Origin: Bacillota bacterium
GTDB lineage: Bacteria; Bacillota; Clostridia; Lachnospirales; Lachnospiraceae
Direction of reading: 5' to 3'
Assembly: GCA_023390555.1 (NCBI GenBank)
Contig: JAEWCQ010000043.1
Location: 153,273 to 217,272 of the forward strand
DNA length: 64,000 bases
The notes beneath the pieces are model-generated. The model was not told where the DNA came from, did not search any database, and was given only the letters and a program-made list of their open reading frames with translations. Position 1 is the stretch's first letter, and the number at the start of each line of letters is the position of its first letter. The position numbers and the translations under genes are program-made. Below, piece after piece: positions 51,915 through 60,638 of this stretch.

Positions 51915-54728
51915 TTAAATGCGTCCTGTTTCCATAAACGCAGTACGATCGTAACGTCCTGTCAACAGATATGGAATGATTTCATCCGCCTCTAATTGTT
52001 CTACCAGATTCAGTTTATGAACGAGCAGGCTGTTTTTAGAATAGGCACCGCCGATTATTGTCTGAATCGGGAGCTCTGCCCACGGATCATCTATGCTTGA
52101 TTTTAAGTTCATAGTCACGGTACCCGGTTCCCAGGACTGGTAATTATATTCACACTGGTTCATCAGTAACGCACCGTTTTTAAAGTGGGACACGCCTTCT
52201 TCATCCGGCATACGATCAAAATGGAAATAGAAACCGCCTCCAAAAGTCTGTTTCCCTGCTGCCGGAGCTTGATATAGCATTGCTGTAAGCGGGCTGTTAT
52301 ATTCACCTAATTTCATGGTTACATCTACCAGCTGCGTACCTCTTCTTGTCACTCCTGCCGTTACCGTGTCCCCATTTCTTCGTATCACAAATTCCGCACC
52401 GAGCTTCTTCGGAATGCTTCCGTTATCCCGGCCGCACTGAACTGCCATCTCCGCACCTGCTCCGCCGAGTACCAGACCCATGGTATATAATCCCAGCGTT
52501 TTTCCATACGTCGCGTAAACACCAAGAATTGCTTCATAATAGTCATCTGCAAACGTTGGATTGTTCACATGACAGACGGATAAGGTAACGACCGGCATGG
52601 AGAAAGGTTTTAATGGCGGCGGAAGAATTCTTGCGATTGCAGCCGGATCGGTGAGGTAGCTGATATAGAGTCCCTCCTGATTATCCATAAGGGATACCTT
52701 TCCAAAGTTTGGTATCTCATTTTTTTCTATCAGAAAGCTTGGAGACAGCTTCACGTTGCGGAATAATTCTCTTCCAACCTCATATCCGGTTCGTATGGCC
52801 GGTGCAATGGCTCCGTCTTTTACCGCACTTCCGGTTATCTTTACTTCAATACCCTTTCCCTGCAATTCCGAAGCCAGGGACTGATCCGGTCTGAATCCAA
52901 GTGATAAAACAACCGCATCCACAGGCACTTTTACTTCCTCTTTCTTTTCCATGTTTTCTAATAAAACACTCTGTGCTGTAATCTCTTTGAGCGAATGTCC
53001 GAGCAGATATTCCACACCTGACTTGGCAAGACGTCCACAGACATCCAGTACATTCGTATGGTTCGCATTTGGTGCCGGTTTATCAAGCATATCAATCACG
53101 GCAACCTGATTCTTTTCCGCTGTCAGATATTCCGCTGTTTCCAGTCCGGTAAGCCCGGCTCCGATGACTGCAATCTTTTTCCCGGTCAATTTTGCTTCGC
53201 CGGACAGCACAGATTCCACCGTATAAACATTTTCACCGTGGATACCCGGTATTTTCCCCGGAATAATGGAGGTGGAGCCGGTAGACAGAATAACCGCATC
53301 CGGCTGATACCCCATGATGATATCCGCCGTTGCATTCGTGTTTAATTTTACTTCCACTCCCAGTTTTTCAAGTTCGTTTTTATAATAATCGGCAATCCAC
53401 TGCATACGCTCTTTCAGCGGTGGTTTCTTCGCCAGATTGACCGTTCCCCCAAGCTCGCTCTGTCGATCCAATAACGTTACCTTCATACCACGAAGCGCCA
53501 GTGTCTGAGCCGCACACATGCCCGAAGGACCTGCACCCACTACGACTACCTTATGCTGATCGAGATCACGTTCCAGATCTCCATATTTTTTCTCTCTCGC
53601 ATAGGTCGGATTCAATGCACACTCCGGCGGCATCCCTGCCGCATTATACTCATTTAAGCTTTCGAAGCATCGAAGGCAGGAAATACATTTGCGTAATTCC
53701 TTTTCTCTTCCTTCCTGCACTTTTCTGCCCCACTGAGAATCCGCATTCCAGCTGCGCCCCATGGAAATAAAATCAACGACTTCGTTTTCCAGAAAGTTCT
53801 CCGCAACCGCGGGGTCACGGATAACGGACACACCAATTACAGGTATTTTCACCTGGCTTTTGATTGCAAGAAGCAGATCCTTCCTCCATCCCTGCGGAAA
53901 GGAAATGGGTTCCACACAAGTCATTCCTGTTTCATACAGACCACAGCTGACATCCAGGAAATCAATTCCTGCCTGTTCCAGTGCCACGGCAATTTTCATA
54001 CCGTCCTGCACATGAATATATTCCTCTGTCACGCCCGTCTGATCCAGAAATTCTTCCACGCTCAAACGAACGCCGATTGGGAAATCCGGTCCGCATGCTT
54101 CCCGAATTCCTTCGATGATTTCTGTTACAATTCTGAGGCGGTTCTCAAAGCTTCCTCCATATGTATCCTCTCTTTTATTGGTATATGGAGACAAAAACTG
54201 CTGCAGAAGATATCCGTGTGCCGCATGTAACTCCACACCATCGCAGCCTGCTTTTTGCACTCTTACGGCTCCGTCTATAAACTGTTTGATCAATTCTTTG
54301 ATTTCATCCAATGTAAGTGCTCTGGTTTCCTGCTTCACTGTCTTACAGGATATCGCGGAAGGTGCAACGACCGGCTGTCCTCCAAGAAGTGCTGAAACTG
54401 TTTCCCGTCCCGGATGATGCAGCTGTATGAATAGTTTACTGTCATGTTTATGCACTGCCTCTGCCAGTTTTGACAGCGGTTCAATGTGCTTGTCTTTTGT
54501 TACGGAAAGCTGGCGCAAAAGTCCTGCTCCATGAACATCATTGACGCGGGTAATCTCCGGAATAATAATGCCTGCTCCACCGATGGCTCTTTCTTCATAG
54601 AATGCAATCATATCCTCTGAAGGCGTCCCGTCCAGATTGGCAAGCCCGCATCCCATGGGTGACATCACCAGACGATTTTTTGTCGTTACCTTTCCAATTC
54701 TGCCTGTTTCAAATATTCTCTTATACAT
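51915..54728 (-). CDS. OYE/enoate-reductase-like flavoenzyme fused to an acetoacetate-decarboxylase-like domain
   Basis: 937 residues from the ATG at 54728, preceded by GGAGG. Residues 1-~340 are an FMN TIM barrel (NRLVMSPMGCGL; FIQLHHPGRET; GCDGVELHAAHGYLLQQFLS). Cys348, 351, 354 and 370 bind a 4Fe-4S cluster. About 385-640 are FAD/NAD(P) Rossmann domains (VVVVGAGPSGMCAAQTLALR; IAVIGAGLTGLETAEYL). This much matches 2-enoate/dienoyl-CoA reductases of the FldZ/BaiCD type. From ~680 a further ~250 residues match acetoacetate decarboxylase: ILPPPLKPFS, then CGRDNGSIPKKLGAEF with P773-K774-K775 at the Schiff-base lysine position. It may reduce a double bond and decarboxylate a beta-keto acid. Substrate unknown. 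Confidence 0.85.
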   Translation of the reverse strand: MYKRIFETGRIGKVTTKNRLVMSPMGCGLANLDGTPSEDMIAFYEERAIGGAGIIIPEITRVNDVHGAGLLRQLSVTKDKHIEPLSKLAEAVHKHDSKLFIQLHHPGRETVSALLGGQPVVAPSAISCKTVKQETRALTLDEIKELIKQFIDGAVRVQKAGCDGVELHAAHGYLLQQFLSPYTNKREDTYGGSFENRLRIVTEIIEGIREACGPDFPIGVRLSVEEFLDQTGVTEEYIHVQDGMKIAVALEQAGIDFLDVSCGLYETGMTCVEPISFPQGWRKDLLLAIKSQVKIPVIGVSVIRDPAVAENFLENEVVDFISMGRSWNADSQWGRKVQEGREKELRKCISCLRCFESLNEYNAAGMPPECALNPTYAREKKYGDLERDLDQHKVVVVGAGPSGMCAAQTLALRGMKVTLLDRQSELGGTVNLAKKPPLKERMQWIADYYKNELEKLGVEVKLNTNATADIIMGYQPDAVILSTGSTSIIPGKIPGIHGENVYTVESVLSGEAKLTGKKIAVIGAGLTGLETAEYLTAEKNQVAVIDMLDKPAPNANHTNVLDVCGRLAKSGVEYLLGHSLKEITAQSVLLENMEKKEEVKVPVDAVVLSLGFRPDQSLASELQGKGIEVKITGSAVKDGAIAPAIRTGYEVGRELFRNVKLSPSFLIEKNEIPNFGKVSLMDNQEGLYISYLTDPAAIARILPPPLKPFSMPVVTLSVCHVNNPTFADDYYEAILGVYATYGKTLGLYTMGLVLGGAGAEMAVQCGRDNGSIPKKLGAEFVIRRNGDTVTAGVTRRGTQLVDVTMKLGEYNSPLTAMLYQAPAAGKQTFGGGFYFHFDRMPDEEGVSHFKNGALLMNQCEYNYQSWEPGTVTMNLKSSIDDPWAELPIQTIIGGAYSKNSLLVHKLNLVEQLEADEIIPYLLTGRYDRTAFMETGRI

Positions 54729-54802
54729 TACCTTCCTCCAACTCATTTCATAAAAAGTTCTGTTCTGACCTAAGAATACGTGAAAGGCAGCCATTTCACA
54801 AT

Positions 54803-54815
54803 GTGCATCATACAT
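54803..54815. promoter_or_regulatory. Candidate operator shared with the chemoreceptor upstream region
   Basis: GTGCATCATACAT lies in the divergent spacer between the flavoenzyme and regulator genes. Its 10-base sub-words recur upstream of the chemoreceptor gene: CATCATACAT at 58026-58035 and GTGCATCATA (reverse strand) at 58102-58111. ATCATACATGAT here is also nearly palindromic. Confidence 0.4.
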
Positions 54816-54824
54816 GATAAAAAA

Positions 54825-54853
54825 TTGACAATTTGTTTACGGTGCACTATAGT
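54825..54853 (+). promoter_or_regulatory. Sigma-A promoter of the PucR-type regulator gene
   Basis: Perfect TTGACA (54825-54830), 17-base spacer, TATAGT (54848-54853). No equally good promoter was found for the divergent flavoenzyme gene, so that one may need activation. Confidence 0.82.
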
Positions 54854-54896
54854 AAAGAATGGACAATAGAAAGATTTGATTTTGAAGGGGAGAATT

Positions 54897-56429
54897 ATGA
54901 CTTTTACAAATATAATCGAAAAAATATCGGAAGAATATCAGCTTACCATTCTCTTCCAGGGAGAAGACTCCGAGATTCAAAATATTGCTTTTCTTGACAA
55001 CAAGCACGCGCATACCTTAAAAAACACGCTTTACTTTGGTTATGATAAACAATTGCAAAATCCGGACAGTTATCCTCTTCACTGTATTATTGCCGGATCA
55101 GGACCTGACTTTGCAGGCTCGTGCGGCGGATGCAATATGGTTTTGGTCGGGGAAGAGTATCTGTTTCCGATCTTTAATGACATAAAGACTTTCATAGATA
55201 CGGCAGGCGGCAAAGGTATTTTTGAAGAGCTCACGGATCTTGCGGATAAAACGCACAGCATCGAAACTGTGATTGATGCGGCATCTCTGCGGCTTGGTAA
55301 CCCATTGCTGTTCTGCGATATGAATTTCAAAATTATTGCCAGTTCCGTAACAATACCCGTTCGCGATCCGCTTTGGACAGAAAATGCACTTCAGGGATAT
55401 TGCTCCTATGAATTTATAAGCAGTGTTCGGGAACTGAAATCCGTGCAGAATAATTCAACAACGACAGCTGCCATCGAGGTCAGCTGCCCGCAGTCACCTT
55501 ACCGCAAACTAACCAGCAAGGTCTTTCATAATCAGACACAGATTGGATTTTTATTGATGATTGAAGAGGAAAACTCCGTTCTTCCTTCTCATTTTGATAT
55601 GTTAAGCACGATCAGTCATATCATCAGTTATACAATTGCATATTATACCCCGGATCTGCTGGAAGAGAATAGTTTATACAATGAATTGCTGTATGACATG
55701 CTGATCGGCGCCCCCGCCAAAGAAATTATGCCCAGGCTGTCCGAACTTCCTTTCCCTTCCAAAATGCAGGTATTGTTTATACACCCTACCAGATACATGG
55801 GCGCGCAATACCTGAATAACTTTACAAATAAAAACCTCAAAATCAAAATTCCAGGTACCCATACCACTTACCACAAAAAAGGGATTGTAGCGATAATTCC
55901 TGCAAAGGAGGAAGCGGATTCGGATTCTGAGCTGCTGGAGTTTTTAAAAAATTTATGCCAGGAGGATCACATTCGAATCGGAATCAGCAATTGTTTTAAC
56001 AATATTGAAAATTTCATATCTTACTATGATCAAGCCTATACGGCATTTGAATTCGGGCAGCGGATCAGAACAGAAGAACTGGTATATCTCTATCAGGATT
56101 ATCAGATATTTGACTTGCTTTCAGAAGTAAAGAATCCGGACAAATTAGGCCGCTATTGTCATCCGGCCTTAACAGTCCTTCGATTGTACGATCACAAAAA
56201 CCGGTCCGAGCTTTATAAGACTTTATGCGTTTATATCGATAAGGGCTGTAATATTAAATATACTTCCGAAAGCCTGTTTATCCATAGAAATTCGCTCGTC
56301 TATCGCTTGAACCGGATCGTTGAATTGTGTCAGATTGATTTTACAGATGTGAATACGGTATTTCTTCTTCGCCTTTCTTTCCTCATCGACCGATACAATG
56401 AGTTGAATACAAATACCGAATGGAACTAG
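54897..56429 (+). CDS. PucR/CdaR-type transcriptional regulator
   Basis: 510 residues from the ATG at 54897, after GAAGGGGAG. The C-terminal ~70 residues are the PucR-type helix-turn-helix (HTH_30): LYKTLCVYIDKGCNIKYTSE, SLFIHRNSLVYRLNRIVELC, FTDVNTVFLLRLSFLIDRY. Upstream is a GGDEF-like-fold sensory section (IRIGISNCFNNIENFISYYD; QAYTAFEFGQRIRTEELVYL) without cyclase motifs, and an N-terminal effector region. Relatives activate catabolic operons on substrate binding. It is divergent from the flavoenzyme/SDR genes, which are the probable targets. Confidence 0.88.
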   Translation: MTFTNIIEKISEEYQLTILFQGEDSEIQNIAFLDNKHAHTLKNTLYFGYDKQLQNPDSYPLHCIIAGSGPDFAGSCGGCNMVLVGEEYLFPIFNDIKTFIDTAGGKGIFEELTDLADKTHSIETVIDAASLRLGNPLLFCDMNFKIIASSVTIPVRDPLWTENALQGYCSYEFISSVRELKSVQNNSTTTAAIEVSCPQSPYRKLTSKVFHNQTQIGFLLMIEEENSVLPSHFDMLSTISHIISYTIAYYTPDLLEENSLYNELLYDMLIGAPAKEIMPRLSELPFPSKMQVLFIHPTRYMGAQYLNNFTNKNLKIKIPGTHTTYHKKGIVAIIPAKEEADSDSELLEFLKNLCQEDHIRIGISNCFNNIENFISYYDQAYTAFEFGQRIRTEELVYLYQDYQIFDLLSEVKNPDKLGRYCHPALTVLRLYDHKNRSELYKTLCVYIDKGCNIKYTSESLFIHRNSLVYRLNRIVELCQIDFTDVNTVFLLRLSFLIDRYNELNTNTEWN

Positions 56430-56440
56430 TTTCCTGCCTG

Positions 56441-57949
56441 TTACTGTCTATTTTCCAAATATTTATCAAAACGTTTTGTCGATTGCATGACTTCGCTCAG
56501 ATAATCCTTCGTACTTTCCGCACTCTGCAGGTTTTTCTCGCTGATCGCTGCCACCTCCTGTGAGCCTGCCATAATCTCTTCCGTAGTAGCGGATAACTGA
56601 CCGATATTGTCAACAATATGATGATTGGCTTTTGCAAGCTCCGTCAGCATATGATCGATTTCTGCGATATTTTCGGTTAACATACCAAAGTTACCGTTGA
56701 TCTTCTCAAAGCTTTGCGATGCGGTTGAAATGAGGCCCCCCTGATTGTCCATGGATTGAATGGATTCTTTGACATTATCGGATGCTTCAATTGCATTCTG
56801 ATTCAGTTCTTCTATGATCTCCGTTATATTCTCGGTTGATTTTCTGGTCTGCTCTGCCAATTTTCTTATTTCATCCGCAACAACTGCAAATCCTTTTCCC
56901 GCTTCCCCGGCTCTGGCGCTTTCAATCGATGCATTAAGTGCCAGAAGGTTCGTCTGGCTGGAAATACCGAATATGATATTGGCAATATCATGGACTTCCT
57001 TCGTTTTTTCCTGAAGTTTTTGCATGGAGCTTACCACAAGTTCATTTTCAGACGCGATGTGCGCAGATTGCTCTTTTAAATCCGTCATAATCTGCAGGCC
57101 CTCTGCTATGGATTCTGTGGAATTATCTGCAATCGTAACCATATGCTCCGATCTCTCGACCGTCCTGTCGATCGACTGCTGAATGGATTGCGTCATAACA
57201 TTCTGCTCCTGGATATTATTTGCATTCGACTGCGTTGTCGTGGCTATTTCGCCGATTGCAGTATTGACAATTTCAGCAGATTCGCCCAGGTCCTGTACCA
57301 ATTGATTGCTCTGTTCGGCTCCATTCTGTACAATCTCTGCGATTTCCAAAATATCCTCAAGCATAGCATCTTGGATATCCTGCTGATCCTTTACCGCATG
57401 TAAGGAATCATAGGAAAAACGATGCCCAATATCCGTACATTTATAAATCGTATGGAGTGTTAACAGGATAATCAGCAGCTCAAGATAATTCGATGTCATA
57501 TTATCTGCCTTGGAAAATGCAGACACAGCGGTATAGATCATATTTACAATTGCAGTCCACAGGCAGAATATTTTCGAAAGCTTAAGATCATAAAACAGGA
57601 TCGCAGCACATAAAACGGGAATCGCACTGACTCTGACAAAGGTATTTCCGGCAAAAATCAGATAAAAAGCATAAATGATCAAATAGCTGGTCAGACTTCC
57701 CCATCCTAAATTTCCACTGGTTGGTTTTTTCCTGAATACAGTCCAATTGATGATCAATGCAATGCAGCTGAATAAGATTACGATAATGGCAATTGGCAGT
57801 CTCATCAAATGATTGAGATAACTGTCTACGATGACTCCGGCATATACAGCATAGAGTATTGTTGTGCCAAGCAGCATGAACCAGTTTATGAGTCTGTCTC
57901 TTTGTGCCTTTTCATTGAATTTCCTTACATTTAACCCTTCGTTTTTCAT
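56441..57949 (-). CDS. Methyl-accepting chemotaxis protein with six-helix membrane sensor
   Basis: 502 residues. Six hydrophobic segments lie within residues ~20-185 (WFMLLGTTILYAVYAGVIV; RLPIAIIVILFSCIALIINW; LTSYLIIYAFYLIFAGNTF; AIPVLCAAILFYDL; IFCLWTAIVNMIYTAVSAF; ELLIILLTLHTIYKC), with short loops, so there is no extracellular ligand domain and no HAMP. The cytoplasmic signalling coiled coil has the universal hairpin tip GISSQTNLLALNASIESARA then GEAGKGFAVVADEIRKLAEQ. It couples to CheA/CheW, which are not in the window. It converges with the PucR-type gene (11-base gap), and its upstream region shares motifs with that gene's. Confidence 0.94.
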   Translation of the reverse strand: MKNEGLNVRKFNEKAQRDRLINWFMLLGTTILYAVYAGVIVDSYLNHLMRLPIAIIVILFSCIALIINWTVFRKKPTSGNLGWGSLTSYLIIYAFYLIFAGNTFVRVSAIPVLCAAILFYDLKLSKIFCLWTAIVNMIYTAVSAFSKADNMTSNYLELLIILLTLHTIYKCTDIGHRFSYDSLHAVKDQQDIQDAMLEDILEIAEIVQNGAEQSNQLVQDLGESAEIVNTAIGEIATTTQSNANNIQEQNVMTQSIQQSIDRTVERSEHMVTIADNSTESIAEGLQIMTDLKEQSAHIASENELVVSSMQKLQEKTKEVHDIANIIFGISSQTNLLALNASIESARAGEAGKGFAVVADEIRKLAEQTRKSTENITEIIEELNQNAIEASDNVKESIQSMDNQGGLISTASQSFEKINGNFGMLTENIAEIDHMLTELAKANHHIVDNIGQLSATTEEIMAGSQEVAAISEKNLQSAESTKDYLSEVMQSTKRFDKYLENRQ

Positions 57950-58213
57950 ATCCGTTTTACTCCTTGTATTTTTATGATGTGAGCATCGCTCCCAAGTTCT
58001 CAGTCGAAAAAACTTCTACTGGTTACATCATACATAATAATACATAATTCGTGTGAAATATACATCGTATATCATAAATAAATAAAATGCGATATTCTGT
58101 TTATGATGCACGATGGAACAGGTGCAGGTCCTGCTCACGCTTTGTCCCCAATCGAATTGCACTCAGTGCCGGGAGCAAAACCATCCATTGTAAGTGATCT
58201 TGTAAAACCAGAC
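57950..58213. other. Spacer between chemoreceptor and HxlR genes
   Basis: About 260 bases, AT-rich, no credible gene. It holds the two words shared with the flavoenzyme/PucR spacer (58026-58035 and 58102-58111) and an ATAC-atc-GTAT inverted repeat. No clear promoter could be chosen for the chemoreceptor. Confidence 0.5.
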
Positions 58214-58537
58214 TTATTTCATATGCTCATTTCCCCATTTACTCATAAGTTCCAGAATCGGAATCAATGTCATTCCTTCCTCCGTCAAAGAATATTCGAC
58301 CTTGGGTGGAATCTCATTAAATTGTTCCCTGTGAACCAGATTACCAAGTTCTAATTCTTTTAACTGTGAACTTAAAGTCTTATGTGCAATAGGCTCTAGG
58401 CTCTCTCTTAATTTATTGTATCTGATTACCTTCGCTTTATATATCTTCCAGAGTATGATCCATTTCCACTTTCCCTCAACCACAGATATTGTATATCGCA
58501 TACCGCAAGAGCCGTATTTGTCTTCAAAATTATTCAT
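58214..58537 (-). CDS. HxlR-family transcriptional regulator
   Basis: 107 residues with the HxlR winged helix pattern: DKYGSCGMRYTISVVEGKWK (the 'C...L..I.GKW' start with a redox-candidate Cys), WIILWKIYKAKVIRYNKLRE, SLEPIAHKTLSSQLKELELG, and LVHREQFNEIPPKVEYSLTE. Many HxlR proteins sense quinones, aldehydes or oxidants through that cysteine. It is divergent from a flavin reductase gene, a typical regulator/target pair, with a palindrome at 58579-58592 over the target's -35. Confidence 0.93.
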   Translation of the reverse strand: MNNFEDKYGSCGMRYTISVVEGKWKWIILWKIYKAKVIRYNKLRESLEPIAHKTLSSQLKELELGNLVHREQFNEIPPKVEYSLTEEGMTLIPILELMSKWGNEHMK

Positions 58538-58578
58538 CGCAGTCTCCTTTACTCACCTTCAGGTTCGTATCTAACAAA

Positions 58579-58618
58579 TAAGTGCATACTTACTTTGTTT
58601 CTTACAATCATGTATAAT
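58579..58618 (+). promoter_or_regulatory. Promoter and HxlR operator of the flavin reductase gene
   Basis: TTACTT (58590-58595), 17-base spacer, TATAAT (58613-58618). The palindrome TAAGT-GCAT-ACTTA (58579-58592) overlaps the -35, where a repressor would exclude polymerase. Confidence 0.7.
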
Positions 58619-58660
58619 TCATACCATAAAATCATGAGACATGCAAACGGAGGTATATCT

Positions 58661-59311
58661 ATGAATGTAATTGCAATCAATGGCGGTCCCAGAAAAACCA
58701 AAAATACAGCCACTATTTTGAATCATGTGCTGGAAGGAGCTTCTTCCTGTGGTGCCCAGACAGAGCTCATCCACCTTTATGATTTAAATTATAAGGGCTG
58801 TGTAAGTTGTTTTTCCTGTAAATTAAAGGGCGGAAAAAGTTATGGGAAATGTGCTTTAAAAGATGATCTGACACCTGTTCTTGAGAAGATATCCAAAGCC
58901 GACGCAATTGTCCTCGGTTCTCCCATCTATTTACACTCCGTTACCGGAGCTATGAGATCTTTTCTGGAAAGACTTGTGTTTCAATATCTGGTTTATGACA
59001 AAGATCATTCCAGTCTTTTTCCCCGCAAAATACCGTTTGGGTTCATCTATACCATGAATGTAACCAAGGATCAGTTTCAGGCCGAATATGAAACCGAACT
59101 GAAATCTTATCAAGCCTATTTAACAAAAATATTTGGTTCCTTTGAATCCTTAATTGTCAATGATACCTATCAATTTGATGATTACTCACGATATGTCGCA
59201 CCACTGTTTGATGAAAAGAAAAAGAGGGAAGTGCGAGAAAAGCAATTTCCGATTGATTCTCAAAATGCATTTGATCTGGGAGTACGATTCACGAAACAGT
59301 GTCCGGAGTGA
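58661..59311 (+). CDS. Flavodoxin-like NAD(P)H-dependent FMN oxidoreductase
   Basis: 216 residues from the ATG at 58661, after CGGAGG. MNVIAINGGPRKTKNTATIL is the phosphate-binding start of the NADPH-dependent FMN reductase/iron-sulfur flavoprotein group, followed by YDLNYKGCVSCFSCKLKGGK (a Cys cluster typical of the group), DAIVLGSPIYLHSVTGAMRS and FLERLVFQYLVYD. It reduces quinones, azo compounds or iron-sulfur centres in known relatives. HxlR control fits a role in electrophile or quinone stress. Confidence 0.9.
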   Translation: MNVIAINGGPRKTKNTATILNHVLEGASSCGAQTELIHLYDLNYKGCVSCFSCKLKGGKSYGKCALKDDLTPVLEKISKADAIVLGSPIYLHSVTGAMRSFLERLVFQYLVYDKDHSSLFPRKIPFGFIYTMNVTKDQFQAEYETELKSYQAYLTKIFGSFESLIVNDTYQFDDYSRYVAPLFDEKKKREVREKQFPIDSQNAFDLGVRFTKQCPE

Positions 59312-59411
59312 AAGATGCATGCACAACTCCTCCTTCGTTTAATGCCGTATGTCGGCATTGGCCGTTTCATCCTAAAATTCCTGCGCATACTGATTATAAG
59401 ATTCCATCGTT

Positions 59412-60533
59412 TTATCTTTCATAGAACCACTCTTGAAATCCACTGTTTTTTGCTGATGTATAGACCGGGTGCAATACATGAAATAACCGCTCCTTAAACT
59501 CTGTCTCTCCAAGATTATCTTGATAAAGCTGGTTTCTAATTTCCTGATTATTCAAATGATACAGCGCACAGCTGTCAAATTCTTTCCGAACCTGTTCATA
59601 TTGTGCTCTCATTTGATAAGCACTGTATTCCAAACTTCCAAGCTTGCCAAAGTATTTTTCCCACTCCGGCAATGAATTGCTCTTGCTGCTATTTATGCTC
59701 CTCGTTGTTGGATGTAAGTTCCATAACTCATCATGAGCCACATACTGCCACGGCACAAAGTGATCAATGGATATCATTTCCCGTGACAGTTCCACATCTC
59801 CATAGATATCTGTAATAAGAGGATCCATCTTGATAATCAGCTTCCAGTATTTTCGAACCCTGTCCAGATCACGCGCTTCGCTGGGATATAGTTTATCTGC
59901 AATGCCCGGTACACTCGGGTTTTTATTCTGCAGGTAATGGATTAAATTCAATTGCAGCCAGCCACGCAGAATTTCCCTGTTCTTCAACAAATATTCTGTC
60001 CACGAAGGCGATATTTCGATGATAGATTCCAAGCCATTCGCCAGGCGAAAATAATAAATCAATCGTTTCTGCTGATTGATTTCAGCGGTCAAAGCCTCTT
60101 TTGAACCATACCACTTATCATCCACATAAATTTCATCATAGAATGGTGCCTGTAACCGGTATGGCACATTTGCGGTAAGATCCCGCTTGTACTTCATGAG
60201 AATTTTATCCGTACAATTCTCAAGATAAGATAAAATCTTTTCTCTTTTTTCCGATGGCATAAAATGTTCTGTGGTGCAGATATATTTCACAATTTCCTCA
60301 AGATTATCTGTCGTATTATTTGGCCCTAAACGCAAATGATATTCTGTCACCATATACCAGGCATCCGCTATCATTTCGTGTATCAGTTCATCAAAGGTAA
60401 AGGAATTCTTTTTCGTATCCAGTTTATTTAAAATTGCCTGAAACCAGAAAAACTTATAGCAATTCGATGTATTGCTGAAAAGCCGGCTCAGATATCCAAT
60501 ATTAAGTTCTTCCGAATATGGCAGTTCCATCAT
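59412..60533 (-). CDS. HNH endonuclease domain protein
   Basis: 373 residues. An HNH-type nuclease core lies at about residues 225-290: SREMISIDHFVPWQYVAHDE, LWNLHPTTRSINSSKSNSLP. The first His is in the beta-alpha-metal 'DHxxP' element, Asn in the 'NLxPxxxxxNxxKS' element. No CxxC zinc knuckles. The N-terminal ~220 residues are helical (KFFWFQAILNKLDTKKNSFT; DAWYMVTEYHLRLGPNNTTD) and may recognise DNA or partners. It is the last gene of the operon starting at 63426, after a 105-base spacer with a MazG-like scar. Its context suggests defence. Confidence 0.8.
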   Translation of the reverse strand: MMELPYSEELNIGYLSRLFSNTSNCYKFFWFQAILNKLDTKKNSFTFDELIHEMIADAWYMVTEYHLRLGPNNTTDNLEEIVKYICTTEHFMPSEKREKILSYLENCTDKILMKYKRDLTANVPYRLQAPFYDEIYVDDKWYGSKEALTAEINQQKRLIYYFRLANGLESIIEISPSWTEYLLKNREILRGWLQLNLIHYLQNKNPSVPGIADKLYPSEARDLDRVRKYWKLIIKMDPLITDIYGDVELSREMISIDHFVPWQYVAHDELWNLHPTTRSINSSKSNSLPEWEKYFGKLGSLEYSAYQMRAQYEQVRKEFDSCALYHLNNQEIRNQLYQDNLGETEFKERLFHVLHPVYTSAKNSGFQEWFYER

Positions 60534-60605
60534 CTATCTCTCCGTATATTCTAAATTCTTTTCCCTGATCTTATCGATCAGAACCTTTGTTGCATTCTTC
60601 CGAAT
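60534..60605 (-). pseudogene. C-terminal remnant of a MazG-like gene
   Basis: 23 codons read KN-x2-K-x3-DKIREKNLEYTE and then stop, closely matching the end of the intact MazG-like protein at 61296 (KNERKYPVDRVKGKNLKYTE). An in-frame stop precedes it at 60606-60608, and no catalytic part remains. The stop touches the ATG of the HNH gene. A short frame in another phase (from 60642, MKIIQLGDIRKID) begins right after the exonuclease stop and may be the other half of the decayed gene. Confidence 0.5.
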
Positions 60606-60638
60606 CTATTTTTCGGATGTCACCCAGTTGAATTATCT

